DNA from: Candidatus Aenigmarchaeota archaeon LH_S6
GTDB lineage: Archaea; Aenigmatarchaeota; Aenigmatarchaeia; QMZS01
DNA: 35,834 nt
NCBI GenBank assembly: GCA_023659935.1
Contig: JAGXOK010000006.1
Location: 1 to 35,834, forward strand
Direction: 5' to 3'
How positions within the stretch are numbered: position 1 is the first letter of the stretch; each line of letters starts with the position of its first letter. Under the pieces are notes generated by a model, which was not told the origin of the DNA, ran no database searches, and worked only from the letters and a program-made list of their open reading frames with translations. The position numbers and the translations under genes are program-made. Below are positions 32,204-35,834 of the stretch, one piece after another.

Positions 32204-32762
32204 AAATTTAAGACTAAAGATCTAGTTGTAATTGCTCTATTCGGTGCATTAGCATTTGTATTAGCTTTTGTTCTTGGTTCTGCTGTTGTTGTTGCAACTG
32301 GTATACCTACAACTGGAGGAATATTAAATATTTTTATAACAGCAGTTGTTGTTTTTATTGGTATTAATATATTTTATGAAAAATTTGGTTCAGGTATGCT
32401 AATCTGCACAGTGCTTTCTATATTAGCAGTTCCAACAGTGATCCTTGGACCCCCCCCCTAGTTTATTAAAAGTAATAATTGGTGTTTTATTTGATTTTAC
32501 ATTTGATATTGCTTTATTTTCATTGAAGAAAATAAAATTTCGTTTCGCCATTTCAGGTTCTTTAGGTGTGATTGTGGCATTCTGTTTAATGTACCTTATG
32601 TTTATTTTACTAAACTTACCAGAAGCTGGAAAGATGCAAACGTTGTTAATACCCTTGACTTTTATATATGCCTTACTTGATGCTGCCGGAGGTCATACGG
32701 ATTTTTTAATATTTGACAAAAGACTAAAAAACAAGGCATTTATTAAACAGATGCAAAACTAA
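32204..32762 (+). pseudogene. ECF S-component-like membrane protein, frameshifted at a C9 tract
   Basis: From 32210 the frame reads K-T-K-D-L-V-V-I-A-L-F-G-A-L-A-F through several membrane helices to L-G-P-P-P, where TAG 32459-32461 stops it just after nine Cs (32450-32458). With eight Cs the reading passes straight into the second frame (S-L-L-K-V-I-I-G-V-L-F-D to the stop at 32762), giving about 185 residues and roughly five or six helices, right for an S-component. No ATG precedes the first part; AAA stands where the paralogue at 33433 has ATA. The substrate is unknown. It is either decayed, mis-sequenced or phase-variable. Confidence 0.6.
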
Positions 32763-33076
32763 ATAACAATTCCTTCTTTAACTGCTTCTCTAACAATTGT
32801 AACTTGTTTTCTTTTTTTCTCAAATTCTTCCGGGGTGTAGCAGAGGAAATCAACTGGATAATCCAAGTCCCAGTAATTATATAAAATAAGAGGTCTTCTT
32901 CTATGTTTCTGTTTTTTAAATTTAGAAGAGACTATTACAAGGTCAACATCACTGTACTCTCTGAATTTTCCGGTTACCCTTGAACCAAAAAATATTATTT
33001 TTTTTATTGGAAGTTCTCTTGAAACATTTTTTTTGAATTTTTCTAATTCACCAATTAAAGCTGTTTTTCTATCCAT
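32759..33076 (-). CDS. mntA: MNT-type nucleotidyltransferase (antitoxin of HEPN/MNT pair)
   Basis: 105 residues of the minimal nucleotidyltransferase fold: I-F-F-G-S-R-V-T-G (residues about 28-36) then Y-S-D-V-D-L-V-I-V for the two metal-binding Asp. Such proteins add AMP to a Tyr of their HEPN partner and silence it. Its start lies inside the end of the HEPN gene (22-bp overlap), the usual operon layout. It converges with the S-component, whose stop it overlaps by 4 bp. Confidence 0.88.
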   Translation of the reverse strand: MDRKTALIGELEKFKKNVSRELPIKKIIFFGSRVTGKFREYSDVDLVIVSSKFKKQKHRRRPLILYNYWDLDYPVDFLCYTPEEFEKKRKQVTIVREAVKEGIVI

Positions 33077-33429
33077 TTTAACACCTTCTCAGCATTCTCC
33101 AAATCATTTATAGCATCTTCCTCTGAGTACTCTTCAGCAGGTATTTTTTCACCTATATCAGGATACCTTGCCTCTGTGTAAACAGGATTAAGTTCCTTAC
33201 AAATTTCTATTAGAGAATTAGGTAGTTTTAATTTCTCTGCAAGAAAGAAAACATCATGAATCTTTATAAGTTTTCCAAATTTCTTAATGTAAAGGGATTT
33301 CAATGCTTTTTCAACAGACTGATGTGCAAGAAATGAGGCTACATAATAATCTCCTGAATTAAGTGAATGTTTTGCTGATTCCAAATCTCTTTTTGCCTGT
33401 TCCCACCAATTTTTGATTTCCTCTTCCAT
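33055..33429 (-). CDS. hepT: HEPN-domain protein (toxin of HEPN/MNT pair)
   Basis: 124 residues, all helical: W-W-E-Q-A-K-R-D-L-E-S-A-K-H, then Y-Y-V-A-S-F-L-A-H-Q-S-V-E-K-A-L-K-S-L-Y, typical of the HEPN family, and Y-T-E-A-R-Y-P-D near the end. The R-x4-6-H RNase motif of classic HepT toxins is not clearly present, so it may belong to the non-RNase HEPN branch or work differently. The pair lies between two copies of an S-component gene, as if inserted there. It also may act in stress or phage defence (family knowledge). Confidence 0.85.
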   Translation of the reverse strand: MEEEIKNWWEQAKRDLESAKHSLNSGDYYVASFLAHQSVEKALKSLYIKKFGKLIKIHDVFFLAEKLKLPNSLIEICKELNPVYTEARYPDIGEKIPAEEYSEEDAINDLENAEKVLKWIEKQL

Positions 33430-33432
33430 ATT

Positions 33433-33600
33433 ATATTTAAGACTAAAGACTTAGTAGTTTGTGCATTATTTGGTGCCTCAATGTTTATAATAGCTTTTGT
33501 TTTAGGGCAGGTATTGGTTGCTATTAGTGGAATTCCAATGAGTGGAGGGATAGTACATGTACTAATTGAAGCATTTATGTTGATAATTGGGGTAATGCTT
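33433..33600 (+). pseudogene. Second S-component fragment, cut by a mobile element
   Basis: The frame reads F-K-T-K-D-L-V-V-C-A-L-F-G-A-S-M-F-I-I-A-F-V-L-G, closely matching residues 2-55 of the gene at 32210 (both begin TTTAAGACTAAAGA). ATA stands at the expected start. Similarity stops at the IS200/IS605-type right end that begins at 33601. It is a paralogous or duplicated copy truncated by that element. Confidence 0.6.
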
Positions 33601-33960
33601 TTGACACTCTCCATGACTAAAATCAGGAGATTCTGAGATCGCACTCTGAACCCCTAAAGCCTGCTGACTTCTTTATGAACATAGCCTCAGTTCTGGGTGT
33701 GCCAAAACAACCCCTAGTTTAGACATATAGCCTAAACCTCGTTGGTCTTTTTCGTTGTATAAGCACCTTACCTCTATTTTAGGTGTTGCCAACGGTTTTA
33801 ACAGGTGTAGTGTTCTGAAGTTTTAACCTTTCTCCAGCACAGCTATAGAGAAAGAACTCTATAAATATATACAGAAAACTTTAACTATTCTTATCCTAAA
33901 CCCAATTCATCTACCCTTACTAAAGTCGGTAGCTTTCTTGGGACTTTATCTGTAAAAAAA
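33601..33960 (-). mobile_element. tnpB-less IS200/IS605-type element (copy B), omegaRNA-like
   Basis: Read on the minus strand, the left end (near 33955-33905) has AAAGTCCCAAGAAAG, a CTACCG...GGGTAG hairpin and AGATGAATTG, as in copy A. The right end (33633-33601) has a CTCCTGATTTTAGTCATGGAG hairpin, then AGTGTCAA. The interior (about 270 bp) is GC-richer than its surroundings and structured, with AATAGAGGTAAGGTG as in copy A, but has no open frame. It truncates the second S-component copy. A non-autonomous element or solo guide RNA is inferred. Confidence 0.6.
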
Positions 33961-34614
33961 TTATAAATTAGAAATTTTTCTTTTGAGCAAATAAATAAAG
34001 TTTTTTATTCCTTGTGTTATTGTAACTCCTTTTCGATATAGTGGAGAGTCTATTTTTATACAAGTATACTTTAATTTATTCCTGCCAAGTTCATAAACAA
34101 TTTCGGCTTCAATCTCGTACCTCTGTGCTTTTAAATTCAATTTCTTAAGGGCTTTTTTCGAAAATGCTTTATAACCACATTCTGTATCATACACTCTAGT
34201 TTTACAAATAATGTTTGTTAATAGAGTAAGCCAGAAATTTCCGAATTTTTTTATAAAAGGATATTTTTTTAATTTTCTTGCTCCTACAACCACTTCGTAT
34301 CCTTCTTTTATTTTTTCAATGAATTTTGGTATATCTTCGGGTTTATGCTGTAAATCATCATCTAAAGTTACAATTATATCGCCTCCTACTCTTAAAGCTT
34401 CTTTTATTCCTCTCCTCCTCGAATATCCCACACCTTTGTTTCCCCTATTATAAAAAACAACTGCCCCATCTTTCTCAGCAATTTTACCAATTTTTTTTGT
34501 AAAACTATCATCAATAACAATAACTTTATCGACATACTTAGAGGATTTTTTTATAACCGTTCCTACTGTTTTCTCTCCATTGTAACACGGAATTACTGCA
34601 ATAATTTTTAGCAT
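33961..34614 (-). CDS. Glycosyltransferase family 2 (dolichol-phosphate sugar synthase-like)
   Basis: 217 residues of a GT-A fold: I-A-V-I-P-C-Y-N-G-E-K-T-V at the start, V-I-D-D near 34-36, and the metal-binding T-L-D-D-D-L-Q-H near 83-90. D-T-E-C-G-Y-K-A-F follows, typical of dolichol-phosphate mannose/glucose synthase-like enzymes. No membrane anchor is seen, so it is probably peripheral. It would charge a lipid carrier with a sugar for protein glycosylation or surface polymers. Copy B of the mobile element lies directly after its stop. Confidence 0.88.
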   Translation of the reverse strand: MLKIIAVIPCYNGEKTVGTVIKKSSKYVDKVIVIDDSFTKKIGKIAEKDGAVVFYNRGNKGVGYSRRRGIKEALRVGGDIIVTLDDDLQHKPEDIPKFIEKIKEGYEVVVGARKLKKYPFIKKFGNFWLTLLTNIICKTRVYDTECGYKAFSKKALKKLNLKAQRYEIEAEIVYELGRNKLKYTCIKIDSPLYRKGVTITQGIKNFIYLLKRKISNL

Positions 34615-34671
34615 AAATAAAACTTCAAAAATAAACGCAAGTGGTTAATTAAAAATTTCCTAGTTTAATTA

Positions 34672-35208
34672 ATGGAAAAAATAATTAAAATTCCTAAAGG
34701 AATATCTGTTTCTGTGGAAGGATTTAAAGTAAAGGTTAGAGGGAAACTTGGAGAGTTGGAGAGAGACCTGTATAATAGAGGAATTGCAAATATATTGAAA
34801 ATTGAAAAATTAGAAGATGAAATAAAACTTTCCTCAATACTGGAAAACAAAAAAGGAAGGGCCCTATTAGGAACAGTAGCCGCACATATATTAAACCTTT
34901 TTAAGGGTGTTGAATCTGGGTATAAATACAAGTTAAAAATTGTTTATACTCACTTCCCCCTCTTAATAGAACAAAAAGGAAACGAAATTATTCTGTCAAA
35001 TTTTCTTGGACAAAAAGTAATTAAGAAAATGAATATTCCTGCAGGAGTAAAAATAGAAATAAAAAAGGATGAAATAGAGGTTTTTAGTCTAAACAAAGAA
35101 CTTGCAGGACAAAACGCAGCAAGAGTAGAAAGATTAACAAAACATTCTAAGATGGATAGAAGAAGGTTTCAGGATGGTATCTTTATTTTTGACAAGCCAA
35201 AAGATTAA
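34672..35208 (+). CDS. rpl6: Ribosomal protein L6
   Basis: 178 residues: two copies of the L6 fold. I-P-K-G-I-S-V-S-V-E-G-F-K-V-K-V-R-G-K-L-G-E-L opens the first, and G-V-E-S-G-Y-K-Y-K-L-K-I-V-Y-T-H-F-P joins the second, which ends with the near-C-terminal motif Q-N-A-A-R-V-E-R-L-T near 145-154. Present in the large subunit near the factor-binding site. It stands outside the usual S8-L6-L32e-L19e cluster, a sign of broken ribosomal operons here. Confidence 0.95.
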   Translation: MEKIIKIPKGISVSVEGFKVKVRGKLGELERDLYNRGIANILKIEKLEDEIKLSSILENKKGRALLGTVAAHILNLFKGVESGYKYKLKIVYTHFPLLIEQKGNEIILSNFLGQKVIKKMNIPAGVKIEIKKDEIEVFSLNKELAGQNAARVERLTKHSKMDRRRFQDGIFIFDKPKD

Positions 35209-35250
35209 TTTTCATTTTTTATTAAAGATGAAATTGCTGAAAGCAAAAAA

Positions 35251-35523
35251 TTAATCTCTCTTAGATTTCCTTGATTTTCCTGGTTGAGAAATCTTCCTGT
35301 GTCTCGCACAACTTAAACAAACATATAATCTCTTTGAAGGAAGCATCAATTTATTTTTGGACAATTCCTTTTTCATTGAGGGGTCTGATAAAGAAAATTT
35401 TCCTTTTTTCTCAAATGTTTTATATTTTGGAACTTTCTTCCCACAAAAAGAACATACTACCATTGGCTCATTTCCTCTCCCCTTTCCATGTTTGTGAATC
35501 CTCTTATAAGGCGCTTTCACCAT
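35251..35523 (-). CDS. rps26e: Ribosomal protein S26e
   Basis: 90 residues. H-K-H-G-K-G-R-G-N, then C-S-F-C-G-K-K-V-P-K-Y-K-T and L-Y-V-C-L-S-C-A-R-H form the S26e core with its four zinc-binding Cys (about 24, 27, 69 and 72). A basic tail ends the protein. S26e contacts mRNA at the exit channel in the small subunit. It is well known from TACK archaea and eukaryotes and patchy in others. Best alternative: another zinc-ribbon ribosomal protein such as L34e, whose motif order fits less well. Confidence 0.8.
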   Translation of the reverse strand: MVKAPYKRIHKHGKGRGNEPMVVCSFCGKKVPKYKTFEKKGKFSLSDPSMKKELSKNKLMLPSKRLYVCLSCARHRKISQPGKSRKSKRD

Positions 35524-35565
35524 AATTTAAAGAGAATTAAAAGAATTAACCCAGAATATAATTAT

Positions 35566-35725
35566 GCCTTGGTAGCTCAGTTGGTAGAGCAGCTGCCTCG
35601 TATGAGCCTTTTTATAAAAAGGGTTTGTAAGAAATAAATGTATTTTAGAGGGGAAAGCAGCAGGTCGCGAGTAAGTCTTTTAATCGCTAGATTATTAACT
35701 TTGTAATCAAATCTCGCCCAAGGCT
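35566..35725 (+). tRNA. tRNA-Thr(CGT) with two introns
   Basis: Joining three exons gives 73 nt: acceptor GCCTTGG/CCAAGGC with discriminator T, D-stem GCTC/GAGC, anticodon stem GCTGC/GCAGC with loop CTCGTAA, T-stem GCGAG/CTCGC, T-loop TTCAAAT. Intron 1 is 53 nt at the canonical 37/38 site (35603-35655), containing an AGCCTTTTT/AAAAAGGGTT hairpin. Intron 2 is 34 nt after T54 in the T-loop (35673-35706). Anticodon CGT (35599-35601) assigns threonine. Joints are inferred from the restored cloverleaf. Confidence 0.87.
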
Positions 35726-35756
35726 ATAAGATTAAAATATCTCCTTTTATAATTTA

Positions 35757-35834
35757 TTGACACTCTCCCCTCACTAAAGTCGGGAGATTCTGAGATCGCA
35801 CTCTGAACCACAAAAGCTTGCTGACTTCTTTATG
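35757..35834 (-). mobile_element. Right end of a third IS200/IS605-type element (partial)
   Basis: The last 78 bp are nearly identical to the right end of copy B (33601-33677), including TTGACACTCTCC, the CTCCC...GGGAG hairpin around GACTTTAGTGAG, and the downstream CTGAGATCGCACTCTGAAC. On the minus strand this is an element's 3' end. Whether it has an intact tnpB lies beyond the window. It may be the active parent of copies A and B. Confidence 0.6.

Overview
The window is archaeal chromosome. It carries Alba, Orc1/Cdc6, GINS, ABCE1, aIF2-beta, RpoL, a proteasome beta subunit, L7Ae, L6, S7, S26e, 4-demethylwyosine synthase, and two archaeal-lipid enzymes (UbiA-type prenyltransferase, CarS). 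The DNA is very AT-rich, genes are short and packed, and several proteins are trimmed or diverged. This suggests a small-genome archaeon, plausibly of the DPANN group (inference). GC-rich tRNAs in AT-rich DNA and a mannosyl-3-phosphoglycerate phosphatase-like gene fit a thermophile.

Layout. 1-3.9 kb: rad50 (running off the left edge, with an in-frame TAA), alba, a membrane-anchored OB-fold protein and pyrG. 4.1-9.4 kb: a replication region. It holds a small winged-helix gene, twelve full 31-bp iteron-like repeats in three blocks with a 140-bp AT-rich gap, an ORC/ExeA-like AAA+ ATPase, a dead transposase, two unknown genes, a candidate oriC (paired 26-bp repeats duplicated at 118 bp, plus an ORB-like site), orc1/cdc6 and an overlapping GINS gene. 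A 17-19 bp palindrome recurs only in this part. 9.5-9.8 kb: a tnpB-less IS200/IS605-type element. 9.8-13 kb: a minus-strand group abce1, a 43-residue membrane protein, tatD and cobA. 13-15.3 kb: tRNA-Tyr, aIF2-beta, a metallo-beta-lactamase protein and two unknown genes. 15.3-15.7 kb: a large structured RNA, possibly RNase P RNA. 15.8-21.5 kb: a carbohydrate region (TIM-barrel isomerase-like protein, MpgP-like phosphatase, GH38 alpha-mannosidase). 21.6-30.2 kb: tRNA-Val(GAC), rpoL, an L11 reduced to its C-terminal domain, an aCPSF-like nuclease, S7, L7Ae, UbiA, topoisomerase I, CarS, tRNA-Val(CAC) and psmB. 30.2-34.6 kb: taw1, a decayed ECF transporter with a C9 frameshift tract, a HEPN/MNT pair, a second tnpB-less element and a GT2 glycosyltransferase. 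34.7 kb to the end: L6, S26e, tRNA-Thr(CGT) and the edge of a third IS605-type end.

The most unusual features are these. (1) The phased 31-bp array, abutting an AAA+/winged-helix ATPase and preceded by its own HTH gene, looks like an undescribed replication, partition or autoregulatory module next to oriC. (2) All four tRNA genes are broken up by introns, 11 in total, in the D-loop, D-stem, anticodon loop, T-loop and T-stem. (3) A palindrome family is confined to the origin-proximal 8 kb. (4) L11 lacks its N-terminal domain. (5) Two genes have single-site lesions, a TAA in rad50 and a C9 tract in an ECF S-component; each could be a sequencing error or real biology.
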